64,000 nucleotides of DNA from Planctomycetota bacterium (GCA_019456145.1 VRUL01000019.1:29634-93633); one strand, 5' to 3'. Counted from the first letter of the stretch, positions 1 to 11,081 are shown. The notes: generated from the sequence alone by a model not told the origin. A program made the numbers and translations.

Positions 1-1248
1 CTGATGAATGACTTCTTCAAGGACATCCCAGACAGAGTCATCACGTCTTTCAATCATCCTCTTGGCGCTCTTAATCGTATCGGCAAGCCCATGTGTTCTG
101 AGTTTTCGAATAATGAAAGGCTGATACAATTCCAGAGCTATTTTCTTTGGCAAACCACATTGGTAGAGTTTCAGATTAGGGCCAACTACAATTACGGACC
201 GAGCCGAGTAATCTACACGTTTGCCAAGAAGGTTCTCGCGGAATCGACCCTGTTTGCCCTTGATCATATCGCTCAATGACTTTAGAGGTCGATTGTTACT
301 GCCGAGTACGGGCCTGCGGCAGCGACCGTTGTCAAACAGTGAATCAACCGCCTGCTGAAGCATTCTTTTCTCATTACGGATAATTACATCTGGGGCATTA
401 AGGTCTATGAGCTTTTTTAGCCGGTTGTTACGATTGATAATTCGCCGGTAAAGGTCGTTTAAGTCGCTGGTTGCGAAATTGCCTCTTTCAAGAAGAACCA
501 AAGGACGCAAATCCGGAGGAATAACAGGAATAACTTCAAGCACCATCCATTCAGGCTTGTTTGTGCTGTTTTTAGCTTCGTTAACAATCTTAAGGCGTTT
601 GGTGAGATCTTTGATTTTCTGCTTGCTGTTGGTCTTGTCAATAGCTTGCCGCAACTCTATGCTTAAGGCATCAAGGTCGAGATTTATCAACAATGACCTC
701 ATTGCTTCGGCGCCCATTGAAGCCTTAAAACCAGCAGGAGGCGTACCATACTTGCTCGACGCCTCACGGAATTCTTCTTCTCCAAGCAGTTGCCCCAACT
801 TCAACGGTGTTTGGCCTGGGTCGGTAACAACATAGTCCTGAAAATAAATTATTTTCTCCAGGTCTGCTGTTTTCATTGCCAAAAGGGTGCCGATACGATT
901 AGGTATGGCCTTGTAAAACCATATGTGTACCACAGGTGCCGCAAGATTGATATGTCCCATTCTCTTGCGGCGAACACGACTATGAGTGACTTTAACTCCA
1001 CAGCGATCGCAAATTATCCCCTTAAACTTGGTACCTTTATACTTACCGCACGCACACTCCCAGTCCCTCTCCGGCCCGAAAATACGCTCACAGAATAAGC
1101 CGTCCTTCTCCGGCCGATAAGTACGATAGTTGATAGTCTCCGGCTTGCGTACTTCCCCAAAAGACCAGCTACGAATATCATTGGGGCTGGCCAGCGAAAT
1201 CTTTACCAAGCCGTAATCATTAATGCGATCATAAATACTTTCATACAT
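1..1248 (-). CDS. rpoC: DNA-directed RNA polymerase subunit beta' (N-terminal 416 residues, cut by window edge)
   Basis: Largest catalytic subunit of RNA polymerase. The minus-strand reading frame is open from the ATG at 1248 ([13 protein letters not shown]) to the window edge, so 416 residues are visible. The N-terminal zinc site is present as C65-x-C67 and C80-xx-C83 (CACGKYKG / CDRCGVKV). Later come the clamp and the conserved [20 protein letters not shown] segment. The catalytic NADFDGD motif lies beyond the edge and cannot be checked. It follows rpoB by 77 bases on the same strand, the usual rpoBC order. The start is supported by homology; the ribosome binding site is weak (GGAAACC). Confidence 0.98.
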   Translation of the reverse strand, partial: MYESIYDRINDYGLVKISLASPNDIRSWSFGEVRKPETINYRTYRPEKDGLFCERIFGPERDWECACGKYKGTKFKGIICDRCGVKVTHSRVRRKRMGHINLAAPVVHIWFYKAIPNRIGTLLAMKTADLEKIIYFQDYVVTDPGQTPLKLGQLLGEEEFREASSKYGTPPAGFKASMGAEAMRSLLINLDLDALSIELRQAIDKTNSKQKIKDLTKRLKIVNEAKNSTNKPEWMVLEVIPVIPPDLRPLVLLERGNFATSDLNDLYRRIINRNNRLKKLIDLNAPDVIIRNEKRMLQQAVDSLFDNGRCRRPVLGSNNRPLKSLSDMIKGKQGRFRENLLGKRVDYSARSVIVVGPNLKLYQCGLPKKIALELYQPFIIRKLRTHGLADTIKSAKRMIERRDDSVWDVLEEVIHQ

Positions 1249-1325
1249 TTAAGGTTTCCCCTAATTGGCTATTGACTACTATCTATTGACTATTTTTTGT
1301 TGTTTACAATAATCAATAATCCTTT

Positions 1326-4300
1326 CTACAACACAGTGCCTCCAAGCCGTTTCTTTTCAAGCTGGATATTCAATCCCAATCCTCTTATCTCATTGCACAA
1401 TACGTCAAAAGACAGCGGCGTACCAGCTTCGAGGATGTTTTGCCCTTTGACCATTGATTCATAGATTTTTGTTCGTCCCTCAACATCATCGCTTTTGACC
1501 GTCAGCATCTCTTGAAGTGTGTAAGCCGCTCCGTATCCTTCCAGCGCCCAAACTTCCATTTCGCCGAACCTTTGTCCGCCGGTTCTGGCCTTTCCGCCTA
1601 ACGGCTGCTGAGTAATCAGACTATACGGCCCCGTTGCTCGAGCATGGATCTTATCATCAACAAGATGATGCAGTTTCATCATATATATATATCCTATGGT
1701 TGCAGTTTGATCGAATGGCTCCCCTGTTCTGCCATCATATAACTGAGTCTTCAAAGCCGACGGGACATTGATAAAAAACTCATCTTCAGAAGGTATTTCT
1801 CCGTTCTCTTCCAGTTCGGTCTTTCGCTTCCTCATAAGCTTGTTGGCTTCTTCAGTCAATTCCCGGATATCATCTTCGTTAGCACCATCAAAGACCGGTG
1901 TAACAGCGTTAAATCCCAACACCTTTGCAACCCAGCCAAGATGTGTTTCCAGTATCTGGCCGACATTCATTCGGCTCGGAACACCGAGAGGATTGAGCAA
2001 TATATCGAGACTCGTGCCATCTTCCAGAAACGGCATATCCTCCTCCGGCATAATCTTGGCGATAACACCTTTGTTGCCGTGGCGTCCGGCAACTTTATCG
2101 CCGATCGACAAAGCCCTTTTAATTGCAACATAAATTTTTACCATCTGTAATACACCACTTGGCAGTTCGTCGCCGTGCTTGAAACTATCGATCCTGCGTT
2201 TCTTTTCTTCCTGAATTTCAGTAATCTTGCTCCAGAATTTACTCGCAATTTTCTGTACTTCGTCTCTGGCCGAGGCGGGCCTGACCCACTTGATATTAAA
2301 GTTTTCCACCTGCTCATAAACAACCTCATCATCTGAGCTTTGCCCGACTTTCTGACGAGTGGAAGGGTCGACGACGTTAACGTCGAATTTCTTATTGATA
2401 GTCTCGAACAATTGCCTGAAAACCAGACATTCTTTAGCCCTCATCTTCTTTTCATAGAGTTTTACCTCGTCTGTCAGTGCCTTCTTTTCCTCTTCACTGG
2501 CCGCGCCGCGCCTTGTAAATCGTTCTGTTTTTATTACCACCCCTTCATACCCGCTGGGCAGTTCAAGTGAGTCATTTTTGACATCTTCGCCGGCTCTCCC
2601 GAATATGGCGTGAAGGAGTTTTTCCTCGGGGGTCAGTTCGGTCTTGCTCTTGGGTACTACCTTACCTACCAGAATGTCACCAGTACAAACTCTTGTTCCT
2701 TCGCGGACTACTCCATGTTCATCAAGGTTTCGCAGCGCCTTTTCGCTAACATTGGGAATATCACAGGTAAACTCTTCCTTGCCGAGGCGGGTCTCGCGTA
2801 CTTCAGCCGTAAATTCGTCGATGTGGATGCTGGTAAAACTATCGTCCTTGCAGATTTTTTCACTGACAATAATAGCATCCTCAAAGTTAAAGCCGTCAAA
2901 CGAGACAAATCCTACGAGGAGATTTTTGCCGAGCGCCAACACGCCGTTAGAGGTGCCACCGCCATCTGCTAAAATTTGGCCTGCCTGGACCCTTTCGCCG
3001 AGTTTGATTATGGGCTTTTGATTAAGGCAGGTTCTTTCATTCAATCCAACAAATTCGGCAAGCTTATATTCATCAGTATGGTTAATGACTATATTAGTTG
3101 AGTCTACTGCGGTTACAACACCGCCTATTTTGGCACGCACGACCATACTTGAGTTCTTCCCGACCACTTCTTCCATGCCGGTACGAACTAAGGGCGGATC
3201 GGTCTTTAGTAACGGAACTGCCTGCCGCTGCATATTTGAACCCATCAAAGCCCTATTTGCGTCATCGTGCTCCAGAAAGGGGATAAGCGAAGCTGAAACA
3301 CCAACAATTTGTTTGGCTGAAACATCAATGTACTCTACCTCGTCATCTGTGACCTGAGCCAGTTCACCGCCTTTTCTGGCGAGAACCAATCCCTTTGTAA
3401 GCTTACCGGTCTTTACGTCGACCGTATTCGGTGGCGCAAATATCGCCTTCATCTCTTCATCGGCACGCAAATAATCAACCTCGTCGGTAACCTTACCATT
3501 TTTGACTTTGCTGTACGGGGTAAGCAGAAATCCATATCCGTCAACTGCGGCAAATATTGCCAACGAAGCGATTAAGCCAATGTTTGTTCCTTCGGGTGTT
3601 TCAATCGGACAAACTCTGCCGTAATGGCTGATATGAACATCGCGAACTTCAAATCCTGCACGCCTTCTGTTCAAACCACCGGGGCCAAGAGCAGATAGAC
3701 GCCTTTCGTGTGTCAACTGGCTTAAAGCATTGGTCTGGTCAACAACCTGACTCAACTCTCCACGGCCAAAGAAATAGTTGATACTGCTCGATACGCTCTT
3801 GGAATTTACCAAATCCGCGATGCGCACCGGCTCGGCATCTTCAGTTCTGGGTTTTAAGGTCATCCGTTCTTGAATAGTTTTGCGAAGTTTCAGCAGGCCT
3901 TTTCTGATTTCATCACCGGCCAGTTCCTCGATTGTACGCAGTCTTCTGTTACCCAGGTGATCGATGTCGTCAACATAACCTTCATTATTGCGCAGGGCCA
4001 CTATATATTTCATTGTGTTAAGGAAATCTTCGGGACGAAGAGTCATCTCACTTTCGTCTACTTCCTGCTCAAACTTACGATTTAATCTGAACCTGCCGAC
4101 CTTACCAAGACGATAGCGGTTCGAATCGAAAAATTTCTCTTTAAAGAATGTTTTTGCCTTGTCTTGACTGGGCGGATTGCCGGGCCTTAACCTCAAATAA
4201 AACTTTAGCAACGCCTGCTCATGGCTTTGGCAATTATCCTCTGCAAGTGTGTTTAGAATCATTGGGTCTCGGACATTCTCGATGACTTCAATTGTGTTTT

Positions 4301-5672
4301 CTCGTGGACACTCCAACCACTCCTTGATCGATTTCCGCAAACTGTCTTTTGAATTCTTGGCGTAATGGCTGTCCGACATTTGACCAGATATACCATTCCC
4401 TTTTCGGGAACATGCGATTCCTATGTACCCATGATTTACCAAATGTGTATTTTTGTTGCGGAAGAAGTAAAGTCCTGGCTTTTTGAATGCCTTGTCTTTA
4501 ACATCATTCGGATGTGAATACCAAGGGGTTTTATCTTTTATTTTCTTTATACACGCATCCAGGATTTTCTTTTGTTCCGGACTGGCCTCCTTGCCCCACC
4601 TATCCCTGAATTTTTGAACCTTCTTACTGTCACGCGCATCATTGTTCTTCTTGTCGTTTTCCTTATTGAATCTCGGTAAATGCCGCTTCTTCTCATCAGG
4701 TTTTTTGCTGTCCGGGTATTCGAGCATCAAGTTGTTTTCGATAAATTCCAACAACGGCTTCAACTCTGTATCGGCGTCAGCCAAGTCTGGTGTTGAAACA
4801 TACTTGAATTCCAATCCGTTTAACAGGTATTCTGTCACCATCTTCTGAGTAATTCGTCCTTCAGGGTTACTTGAGGCAGCCTCTATCTGTGTTACTCTAT
4901 CACCGATTTGTGTGCCGGCATCTACTATGATTTCACCGGTCTCTTTGTCCACAATGGGCCCTACCACCCACATAGTAGGCGACAGTTCAGCTACAGGAAC
5001 AATCTTTGTCGTATAAAACAAACGTAAGATGTCCTCGGAAGTGCTGTAGGCAGGATCTATTGCCCGAAGAAAAATGGTCGCCGGTATCTTGCTGGACTGA
5101 TCAATTCTGACAACTAAAACATCTTTACGGGTAACACCTATCTCTATCCAGCTACCCCTTTCGGGTATAATTCTGCCACCGTGCAGCACTCTATCGCCTT
5201 CTTTGCTCTCGATAAGAAAATCGACACCCGGACTTCGGTGCAGTTGGCTGACTATTACACGGACGGCGCCATTGATGATAAACTCTCCGCCACCCACCAT
5301 AACCGGCATCTCACCGAGATATATTCCCTGCTCGGTTACGTCTTCGCCTTCTTTGCTATGCAGTCTGCACCAAAGCTTTAATGGGAAGCCGTAGGTCAAC
5401 CGCAGTTGTCGGCACTCGATAGGCGAATAACGTGGCTTTTCCAACTCGTAGTAGAGATATTCCAAACGCATCTTTTTATCATAGCTTTCAATAGGGAATA
5501 TCTCGCTAAACAGGGCTTCGAGCCCGTGACACTTTCTCTTGGTCGGGGCCTCATCTTCCTGCAAAAAGCGTTTGTAGCTCCTTCTGAGTATTTCAACAAG
5601 GTCTGGTATCTTAACGGCATCTTGGATTTTGCCAAAACGACGAACAGCTTCTCCAGCACCAATCTTCACCAT
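1326..5672 (-). CDS. rpoB: DNA-directed RNA polymerase subunit beta with a lineage insertion
   Basis: Second catalytic RNA polymerase subunit, 1448 residues, longer than the usual 1150-1350. Conserved blocks include LRPGNPP (494-501), the rifampicin region ([18 protein letters not shown] onward, ending SALGPGG), [27 protein letters not shown] and the C-terminal [20 protein letters not shown]. The residues equivalent to E. coli D516, H526, R529 and S531 are kept, so the rifampicin pocket looks wild type. Between about residues 298 and 462, just before the TLAEDN...EALL block, there is an extra domain (listed separately). The ATG at 5672 has GGGAG upstream. Operon order rplJ-rplL-rpoB-rpoC is canonical. 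Confidence 0.99.
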   Translation of the reverse strand: MVKIGAGEAVRRFGKIQDAVKIPDLVEILRRSYKRFLQEDEAPTKRKCHGLEALFSEIFPIESYDKKMRLEYLYYELEKPRYSPIECRQLRLTYGFPLKLWCRLHSKEGEDVTEQGIYLGEMPVMVGGGEFIINGAVRVIVSQLHRSPGVDFLIESKEGDRVLHGGRIIPERGSWIEIGVTRKDVLVVRIDQSSKIPATIFLRAIDPAYSTSEDILRLFYTTKIVPVAELSPTMWVVGPIVDKETGEIIVDAGTQIGDRVTQIEAASSNPEGRITQKMVTEYLLNGLEFKYVSTPDLADADTELKPLLEFIENNLMLEYPDSKKPDEKKRHLPRFNKENDKKNNDARDSKKVQKFRDRWGKEASPEQKKILDACIKKIKDKTPWYSHPNDVKDKAFKKPGLYFFRNKNTHLVNHGYIGIACSRKGNGISGQMSDSHYAKNSKDSLRKSIKEWLECPRENTIEVIENVRDPMILNTLAEDNCQSHEQALLKFYLRLRPGNPPSQDKAKTFFKEKFFDSNRYRLGKVGRFRLNRKFEQEVDESEMTLRPEDFLNTMKYIVALRNNEGYVDDIDHLGNRRLRTIEELAGDEIRKGLLKLRKTIQERMTLKPRTEDAEPVRIADLVNSKSVSSSINYFFGRGELSQVVDQTNALSQLTHERRLSALGPGGLNRRRAGFEVRDVHISHYGRVCPIETPEGTNIGLIASLAIFAAVDGYGFLLTPYSKVKNGKVTDEVDYLRADEEMKAIFAPPNTVDVKTGKLTKGLVLARKGGELAQVTDDEVEYIDVSAKQIVGVSASLIPFLEHDDANRALMGSNMQRQAVPLLKTDPPLVRTGMEEVVGKNSSMVVRAKIGGVVTAVDSTNIVINHTDEYKLAEFVGLNERTCLNQKPIIKLGERVQAGQILADGGGTSNGVLALGKNLLVGFVSFDGFNFEDAIIVSEKICKDDSFTSIHIDEFTAEVRETRLGKEEFTCDIPNVSEKALRNLDEHGVVREGTRVCTGDILVGKVVPKSKTELTPEEKLLHAIFGRAGEDVKNDSLELPSGYEGVVIKTERFTRRGAASEEEKKALTDEVKLYEKKMRAKECLVFRQLFETINKKFDVNVVDPSTRQKVGQSSDDEVVYEQVENFNIKWVRPASARDEVQKIASKFWSKITEIQEEKKRRIDSFKHGDELPSGVLQMVKIYVAIKRALSIGDKVAGRHGNKGVIAKIMPEEDMPFLEDGTSLDILLNPLGVPSRMNVGQILETHLGWVAKVLGFNAVTPVFDGANEDDIRELTEEANKLMRKRKTELEENGEIPSEDEFFINVPSALKTQLYDGRTGEPFDQTATIGYIYMMKLHHLVDDKIHARATGPYSLITQQPLGGKARTGGQRFGEMEVWALEGYGAAYTLQEMLTVKSDDVEGRTKIYESMVKGQNILEAGTPLSFDVLCNEIRGLGLNIQLEKKRLGGTVL
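4287..4781 (-). other. GIY-YIG-like domain inserted in RpoB
   Basis: This in-frame stretch of rpoB (about residues 298-462) has no counterpart in E. coli RpoB at the same alignment point. It starts with a charged, lysine- and asparagine-rich linker (about 315-365). A compact module follows with PGLYFFRN (399-406), HGYIGIA (414-420), an arginine at 423 and a helix with [10 protein letters not shown] (444-453). GLY...YIG spacing followed by an Arg and an amphipathic helix is the signature order of the GIY-YIG nuclease fold. The catalytic Glu of that family is not clearly placed, so activity is doubtful. No intein splice residues are seen at the borders. Confidence 0.6.
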
Positions 5673-5828
5673 TACTAATCTCCCACATTAAATACGCCAA
5701 TCAACTTTCCAGCACCAAAGACGGGCGCTGAACCATCCGACTCTCCCATCAATTTTGAATCTCGTTTCTCGTCAAGCGCATCTCTGACGTTGTGGCTTAC
5801 AGTTCGATTCACATTTCACGCCTTATCT

Positions 5829-6311
5829 TTAGGTCAGTTCAACTACTGCACCGACAGCTTCAAGCTGCTTTTGGGCAGCTTCGGCTTCTTCTTTGCTCAG
5901 ACCCTCTTTGACCGGCTTGGGAACGTTGTCGACGAGGTCCTTGGCTTCTTTCAAACCCAATGCCGTCAAAGCTCTTACTTCTTTGATAACCTGAATCTTC
6001 TTATCACCGTACTCTTTCAGGATTACATTGAAGCTGGTTTTCTCTTCGGCTTCCTCAGCCTGTGCTTGTAGAGCGGGTCCTGCCATCATAACAGCACCAC
6101 CGGCAGCCGGCTCAATCCCATATTCGGCCTTGAGATAATCACCAAGCTCTTTGGCCTGCATCAATTTCAGCTCGGCTATTTTGTCACCGAGCTTCTTAAT
6201 CTCACTGCTCCATTCCTTTGTCTCTTTAGATTCCTGAGTCTCCTTTGCTTCTTCTTTTACATCTTCTTTCAAATTGCTGTCTGCTTGTTTCTTTTCTTCG
6301 GTTTTAGCCAT
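5829..6311 (-). CDS. rplL: 50S ribosomal protein bL12 (L7/L12) with N-terminal extension
   Basis: Stalk protein of the large ribosomal subunit that recruits translation GTPases. It has 160 residues against about 120-130 for most bacteria. The C-terminal globular domain is clear ([23 protein letters not shown], then [19 protein letters not shown]). The dimerisation region begins near residue 35 after a Glu/Lys-rich leader ([18 protein letters not shown]...). An AGGAG sits upstream of the ATG at 6311, which supports the long start. It lies between rplJ and rpoB. A hinge rich in Ala, Gly and Glu is at about 90-110. Confidence 0.97.
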   Translation of the reverse strand: MAKTEEKKQADSNLKEDVKEEAKETQESKETKEWSSEIKKLGDKIAELKLMQAKELGDYLKAEYGIEPAAGGAVMMAGPALQAQAEEAEEKTSFNVILKEYGDKKIQVIKEVRALTALGLKEAKDLVDNVPKPVKEGLSKEEAEAAQKQLEAVGAVVELT

Positions 6312-6433
6312 TTCAAGTCAACTCCTATAAGTAAGCGCCCTGTGGTAGCCGAAACTCCACCGTTTCGTTTAACCCATTATAGGGACAGCCACACAGGCAA
6401 CAATATTTCAAATCTCCTGCCTCACTTGGCAAT

Positions 6434-6967
6434 TTAAGCTGCTTGTTTCTCTTCTCTTTCAATAATAGTCTTTATGCAACCTGCGATGATTCCGGCAGGA
6501 GCACTAAACGTGGCGACCAATCTTGATGCGGGCGACTGGGCCAAAGCGACAATTTCACCCTGCAATTCTGCCCGCGTTGGAAGTTCTGACAGTTGCTCTG
6601 TCTCTTTGGCTTCTAAAGCTGAGCCATCCAGAAAAGCTCCTTTAATCTCTACCACTGGAACCTTCTTGCGCCATCCGACCATCTCTTTTGCCACGTCGAC
6701 GATGCTGTCACCACCATAAGCAATAACGCAAGGGCCACTGAACAAAGCCGCTGCTGATTCCATCTTGCAATTGTGCAGCGCCTTTTTGAACAGTGAATTC
6801 TTTACTACCAATAACCTGATACCTTTTTCTTTAAGCTCACCGCGCATCAGGTTATTGTCAACACCACCGATACCTTTAGTGCTGACAACCAAAAAATCCT
6901 GGATATCTTCGTCGACAATTCTCTTCTGCAGTTCGGCCCGCAGTAATTCTTTCACGAGTTTGCTCAT
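6434..6967 (-). CDS. rplJ: 50S ribosomal protein uL10
   Basis: Base of the ribosomal stalk, binds 23S rRNA and the L12 dimers. 177 residues from the ATG at 6967 ([17 protein letters not shown]). An AGGTGAG lies just upstream of this ATG; a TTG five codons earlier would place the same sequence inside the gene, so I prefer the ATG. The characteristic [11 protein letters not shown] and the GPCVIAYG segment are present, and the C-terminal helix that holds L12 ends in EREEKQAA. It is immediately upstream of rplL. Confidence 0.97.
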   Translation of the reverse strand: MSKLVKELLRAELQKRIVDEDIQDFLVVSTKGIGGVDNNLMRGELKEKGIRLLVVKNSLFKKALHNCKMESAAALFSGPCVIAYGGDSIVDVAKEMVGWRKKVPVVEIKGAFLDGSALEAKETEQLSELPTRAELQGEIVALAQSPASRLVATFSAPAGIIAGCIKTIIEREEKQAA

Positions 6968-7036
6968 CTTCTCACCTGTCAATATATAAAGCAGTTGGCT
7001 ATCAGCTAATTTATGACTATCGAGTAATAGACCTTT

Positions 7037-7714
7037 TTAAAGACTAACTGTTACGCCCGGGCTCATTGTCGCAGATATAGATGCTTTTTTGATATATGTA
7101 CCTTTTGCCGCCGCGGGTTTGATTTTCTTTATGTGTGAGACAAAAGCCTCGATATTACCTATTAGTTTATCTGTCTCGAAGCTTTGCCTACCAACTACCG
7201 TGTGAACATTACCGCCGGCATCATTCCTAAACTCGACTTTGCCTGCGGCAAATTCAGCTACTGCGGTTATAACATCGGCTGTTACCGTGCCATTTTTGGG
7301 CGACGGCATCTTCCCCTGGGGCCCGAGAACCCGGCCGAGCTTGCCTACCTTGCCCATTACTTTTGGCGAGGCGATGGCCACATCAAAATCCAACCATCCA
7401 TCCGAGATCTTTTTAATCAGCTCATCACAGCCGGCCTCAATAGCACCAGCCTCTTTAGCTGCTTCAATATCAGCATCCTCGCAGAAGGCGATAACTTTCT
7501 TCTGCTTACCTATCCCATGAGGCAGCGATATTGAGCCTCGAACCATCTGGTCGGCCTGCTTGGGGTCAATACCCAGGTGCAGCACACATTCTATGCTCTG
7601 GTCAAATTTTACCGACTTAAACAATTTGACTTTTTCGACCGCATCAGCCATGCTCACTGGTTCTTTGGTAACCTGTTCCGACTCTTTCTTGTATCTTTTG
7701 CTTTTAAATCCCAT
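7037..7714 (-). CDS. rplA: 50S ribosomal protein uL1
   Basis: L1 stalk protein and, in many bacteria, a translational autoregulator of its own mRNA. 225 residues, normal length. Recognised by SIECVLHLGIDPKQADQ, the PKVMGKVGKLGRVLGPQGKM motif and the GKVEFRND segment that contacts rRNA. It lies between rplK and rplJ with about 35-70 base gaps. The start at 7714 (MGFKSKRYKK) has only a weak Shine-Dalgarno. Confidence 0.97.
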   Translation of the reverse strand: MGFKSKRYKKESEQVTKEPVSMADAVEKVKLFKSVKFDQSIECVLHLGIDPKQADQMVRGSISLPHGIGKQKKVIAFCEDADIEAAKEAGAIEAGCDELIKKISDGWLDFDVAIASPKVMGKVGKLGRVLGPQGKMPSPKNGTVTADVITAVAEFAAGKVEFRNDAGGNVHTVVGRQSFETDKLIGNIEAFVSHIKKIKPAAAKGTYIKKASISATMSPGVTVSL

Positions 7715-7748
7715 AGCTCAGTTTTTGTATAATCTCTCTTTCTATCAG

Positions 7749-8180
7749 TTATACACTATCTTCTATTTCTATGCCCATACTTCGGGCTGTACCTCTGATA
7801 ATCTTTTCGGCCTGCTCCAGATCATAAGCGTTCAAATCTTTGAACTTAGTCTCAGCGATTTTACGAACTTGTTCGACGCTGACTTTCCCAACTTTCTCTT
7901 TGTTTGGAACACCGCTACCCTTGACGATTTCGGCCGCCTGTTTCAGCAGCACGGCCGCCGGGGGACTTTTGACCTCAAAGGTAAAACTTTTGTCCCTATA
8001 GACGGCTATTACAACCGGAACGATCGTTCCATTCATTTGTTTTGTTCGTTCGTTGAACTGCGAAACGAACTGACCTATATTAACACCGTGTTGTCCCAAA
8101 GCAGGTCCTATCGGCGGTGCCGGTGTCGCCTGTCCGCCCTTTGCCTGCAATTTAATCTTGAATGCTATTTCTTTGGCCAT
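7749..8180 (-). CDS. rplK: 50S ribosomal protein uL11
   Basis: Binds the GTPase-associated centre of 23S rRNA. 143 residues. N-terminal [20 protein letters not shown] with the conserved proline-rich linker, and C-terminal rRNA-binding domain with [15 protein letters not shown] and [15 protein letters not shown] precedes the ATG at 8180. It is the first ribosomal gene after nusG, as in most bacteria. Confidence 0.98.
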   Translation of the reverse strand: MAKEIAFKIKLQAKGGQATPAPPIGPALGQHGVNIGQFVSQFNERTKQMNGTIVPVVIAVYRDKSFTFEVKSPPAAVLLKQAAEIVKGSGVPNKEKVGKVSVEQVRKIAETKFKDLNAYDLEQAEKIIRGTARSMGIEIEDSV

Positions 8181-8240
8181 TGTTCACCTTTGTATCGTAT
8201 CTTAGTATCCGTCCTTACGCGATGCTCCGTGAGATATTGC

Positions 8241-8783
8241 CTACACTTTTTCAACCTGCCAATACTCTATATCCAGGGGAGTAGCCCGGCCGAATATCGT
8301 AACAATAACCTTCACAATTCCACGCTCAGAATCAATCGAATCGACTGTTCCTTCGAAGTTCTCAAAGGCACCTTCCCGGATTTTAATCATATCACCTTTC
8401 TCAAACTCGACTTTTATGCTTGGCGCTTCCTCAGGCTTTTCTGATTCTAAAAGCATCTTTGCCACATCCGTATCCCGCATGGCGGTGGGAATTCCTTCGG
8501 TGCCGATGAAATCTCCGACGCCGGAAGTCTCCTTAATCATAAACCATGCCTTTTCCTGGACCCGTCCATCCTCGGCCGGCTCCATCTCCATAAAAACATA
8601 ACCAGGATACAATTTCCGCTTATGTACTGTCTGCCTGCTGCCGCGGATTCGTCTAACCTGCTCAACAGGAACCTCTATTCTGCCTACAATGTCGGTTAAA
8701 CCCTCCTGATTTACTTTCTGCGTAAGGGTTTCCTTCACCTGCATTTCTTTATTTGCCGCAACTCGTAAAACATACCACTGCAT
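8241..8783 (-). CDS. nusG: Transcription termination/antitermination factor NusG
   Basis: Transcription elongation factor that binds RNA polymerase through its N-terminal NGN domain and ribosomal S10 or Rho through its C-terminal KOW domain. From the only ATG (8783, MQWYVLRVAANKEMQV) it has about 180 residues. Motifs: RKLYPGYVFMEME and the KOW segment FEKGDMIKIREGAFENFEGTV. The frame stays open upstream to a TTG at 8900 and contains an acidic stretch (SVEQEASKSEEQDTQ) that could be a genuine extension beginning at GTG 8852; no start has a strong ribosome binding site, so the 5' end is uncertain. Confidence 0.95.
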   Translation of the reverse strand: MQWYVLRVAANKEMQVKETLTQKVNQEGLTDIVGRIEVPVEQVRRIRGSRQTVHKRKLYPGYVFMEMEPAEDGRVQEKAWFMIKETSGVGDFIGTEGIPTAMRDTDVAKMLLESEKPEEAPSIKVEFEKGDMIKIREGAFENFEGTVDSIDSERGIVKVIVTIFGRATPLDIEYWQVEKV

Positions 8784-8871
8784 ATTAATGCCAACCCCGG
8801 ATTGAGTATCCTGCTCCTCGCTTTTCGATGCTTCTTGCTCTACACTATCCACTATAATTATTCTGCCAACT

Positions 8872-9264
8872 TTATATATTATTATATAGCAACTTATCAA
8901 AAAACATTTGAAAACCTAAATCTGTGGCCCCAAGAAATACAGCTAAAAAAACCACAAGCACAATCACGATAAATGTCGAAACCGCTATTTCCTTTCTGCT
9001 CGACCAGCTAACCTTCTTCATTTCGCTTTCAGCGGCAATCATAAAATTCGCAATCGTCGGCTTATTAACCAACAAAAAAATCAAAAGGCCCAGGACCACA
9101 AACAAACCCGCAGGTACCATAGTTTCGATCCACAATCCCAGGTCCCAGCCCTGTAATTTCTTGTAGAGTTGCAAACAGCCTAATCCTACAACTAATGCTA
9201 CTCCAAAACCGCTACAAAGCCTTGTGTATTTGCCCTGTCCACTTTTATAAATATCAAATACCAT
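8872..9264 (-). CDS. secE: Preprotein translocase subunit SecE, long form
   Basis: Membrane subunit of the SecYEG channel. About 130 residues from ATG 9264 (MVFDIYKSGQGKYTR). The universally conserved SecE core is near the C-terminus: EMKKVSWSSRKEIAVST followed by one membrane helix (FIVIVLVVFLAVF). Two further hydrophobic helices precede it (about 18-36 and 50-70), unlike the single-helix minimal SecE but like E. coli's three-helix form. A longer frame start at 9330 would run into tRNA-Trp and is rejected. It lies between tRNA-Trp and nusG. Confidence 0.93.
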   Translation of the reverse strand: MVFDIYKSGQGKYTRLCSGFGVALVVGLGCLQLYKKLQGWDLGLWIETMVPAGLFVVLGLLIFLLVNKPTIANFMIAAESEMKKVSWSSRKEIAVSTFIVIVLVVFLAVFLGATDLGFQMFFDKLLYNNI

Positions 9265-9303
9265 TATATTCACTAATCTCTTATCACAAGATACAGTTCC
9301 AAA

Positions 9304-9377
9304 CAGGCCAGGAGGGAATCGAACCCCCAACCTTCGGTTTTGGAGACCGACGCTCTGCCTAATTGAGCTACTGGCCT
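9304..9377 (-). tRNA. tRNA-Trp (anticodon CCA)
   Basis: Minus-strand cloverleaf with acceptor stem AGGCCAG/CTGGCCT, D arm with AGCTCAATTAGGCAGAGC, anticodon loop CTCCAAA and T arm with GGTTCGATTCC. No encoded CCA. Its position between rpmG and secE is the conserved arrangement in many bacteria. Confidence 0.97.
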
Positions 9378-9455
9378 ATTGTTTATGGGTTTCCATTCTT
9401 CGATAAGTTGCAAATTGGGGTCCCAACTTTTTTGTCACCACAAGGCGGAGCCAGT

Positions 9456-9626
9456 TTATTTACGTCGTATCTTATGGGCAGTATGTTTTCGTTCCTTTTT
9501 ACAATATTTATTGAGTTTAAACTTAGGGGTCCCCTCGGCCACACTAACGCTTGTGCGATAGTTTCTCTGCCTGCACTCAACACATTCAAGCCAGACAAAC
9601 TCCCTTTTGCTTTTCTTCTTAGCCAT
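9456..9626 (-). CDS. rpmG: 50S ribosomal protein bL33
   Basis: Small large-subunit protein of 56 residues, read directly from the minus strand: it starts MAKKKSKREFVWLECVEC and ends KHTAHKIRRK. The N-terminal zinc-knuckle pair CVEC is present, but the second pair has only one cysteine (KYCKKERKHT), so zinc binding may be lost or altered. It lies between tuf and tRNA-Trp, the place expected in the tuf-secE-nusG block. No strong Shine-Dalgarno. Confidence 0.92.
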   Translation of the reverse strand: MAKKKSKREFVWLECVECRQRNYRTSVSVAEGTPKFKLNKYCKKERKHTAHKIRRK

Positions 9627-9866
9627 AAAGTCTTTGCCCGCCGAGCAGGCTAATCCTAATAGAATTTTTCTCGTTATGTATCATACTGCTCACTGTAGAT
9701 TTTCTATTGAGGGGCGTTTACTTCAGAGGTACCCTAAACATATTTTATTGCGTTTAGAAACCCACAAATATTTTTCCTGCCCTGCAAATATTCTTAAGTC
9801 TACACTTCACAGATGCCAAAACCTTTGCTCTTGACAGTCGTGGGTTTAACAGTTTTACAGAGATAC

Positions 9867-11081
9867 TCAGGCAATAATTTTAGTTACAACACCGGCACCG
9901 ACTGTCCGACCACCCTCACGAATAGCAAAGCGAAGGCCTTCTTCCATTGCGATCGGAGATATAATCTCAACCTCCATCGCTATATTATCACCAGGCATGC
10001 ACATCTCAGCAGTCTTGCCTTCCCGGCTCATTAATGCATGTACCGAACCGGTGACATCGGTCGTTCTGAAATAAAACTGCGGCCTGTAGCCTGAGAAGAA
10101 CGGTGTATGACGGCCACCTTCTTCCTTGGTCAGAACATAGACTTCGGAATGAAACTTAGTATGAGGAGTAATGGAACCGGGTGCTGCTACAACCTGCCCT
10201 CTCTCCAAGTCTTTCTTTTCCACGCCACGCAGAAGCAAGCCGATGTTATCGCCGGCCTGGCCTTCATTGAGCGTTTTGTTAAACATCTCCACGCCTGTTA
10301 CTACGGTCTTGCGTGTCTCATCTGCAAGCCCGACAACTTCAACCTCCTCGCCTACGCGGACTTTACCTCGCTCAGCCCGGCCTGTACCGACCGTGCCGCG
10401 ACCCTTAATGCTGAAAACATCCTCAATCGGCATAAGAAACGGCTTGTCGATTTCACGCTCAGGAATTGGGATATAATCATCGACCGCTTCCATCAACTCG
10501 TCAATGCACTTGCAGGCTTCATCATCTTTACCTTCGCAATTCATCGCCGCTAAAGCCGAACCCTTAATAAGAGGAATCTCGTCGCCGGGGAATTCATATT
10601 TGTTCAGCAGTTCTCTTATCTCCAGTTCTACCAACTCCACCAGCTCAGGGTCATCAACCTGGTCAACCTTGTTCATGAAAACCACAATCCTGGGCACGTT
10701 AACTTGACGAGCAAGAAGGATGTGCTCACGGGTCTGCGGCATAGGACCGTCACCGGCCGCCACTACCAAAATAGCACCATCCATCTGTGCTGCTCCGGTA
10801 ATCATATTCTTGATATAATCGGCGTGCCCCGGACAATCAACGTGGGCATAGTGGCGTTTTACCGTTTCATACTCTACATGAGCAGTGTTGATTGTAACAC
10901 CTCGTTCCTTCTCTTCGGGAGCGTTATCGATATCCTCGAATTTTTTGATGTTACCACTGCCGGCTACATGCGCCAGCCGCATTGTGATTGCTGCCGTCAA
11001 TGTCGTCTTACCGTGGTCAACATGACCTATAGTTCCAATATTGATATGGGGTTTTACCCGCTCATATACAGCCTTTGCCAT
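9867..11081 (-). CDS. tuf: Translation elongation factor Tu
   Basis: GTPase that delivers aminoacyl-tRNA to the ribosome. 404 residues from ATG 11081 ([20 protein letters not shown]); a GGAGG sits about 11 bases upstream, so the six-codon longer start at 11099 is not used. G motifs: [17 protein letters not shown] and GSAL. C-terminal barrel with [15 protein letters not shown] and the end [14 protein letters not shown]. Located between tRNA-Thr and rpmG. Confidence 0.99.
   Translation of the reverse strand: MAKAVYERVKPHINIGTIGHVDHGKTTLTAAITMRLAHVAGSGNIKKFEDIDNAPEEKERGVTINTAHVEYETVKRHYAHVDCPGHADYIKNMITGAAQMDGAILVVAAGDGPMPQTREHILLARQVNVPRIVVFMNKVDQVDDPELVELVELEIRELLNKYEFPGDEIPLIKGSALAAMNCEGKDDEACKCIDELMEAVDDYIPIPEREIDKPFLMPIEDVFSIKGRGTVGTGRAERGKVRVGEEVEVVGLADETRKTVVTGVEMFNKTLNEGQAGDNIGLLLRGVEKKDLERGQVVAAPGSITPHTKFHSEVYVLTKEEGGRHTPFFSGYRPQFYFRTTDVTGSVHALMSREGKTAEMCMPGDNIAMEVEIISPIAMEEGLRFAIREGGRTVGAGVVTKIIA

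Noticed and set aside
4287..4781. Intein in RpoB
   Set aside because: No Cys/Ser at the left junction and no HN followed by Cys/Ser/Thr at the right; the right-hand border runs directly into normal RpoB sequence. The domain looks in-frame and retained.
7560..8444. 294-codon plus-strand ORF over rplK and nusG
   Set aside because: Antisense shadow of two certain ribosomal block genes; no known domain.
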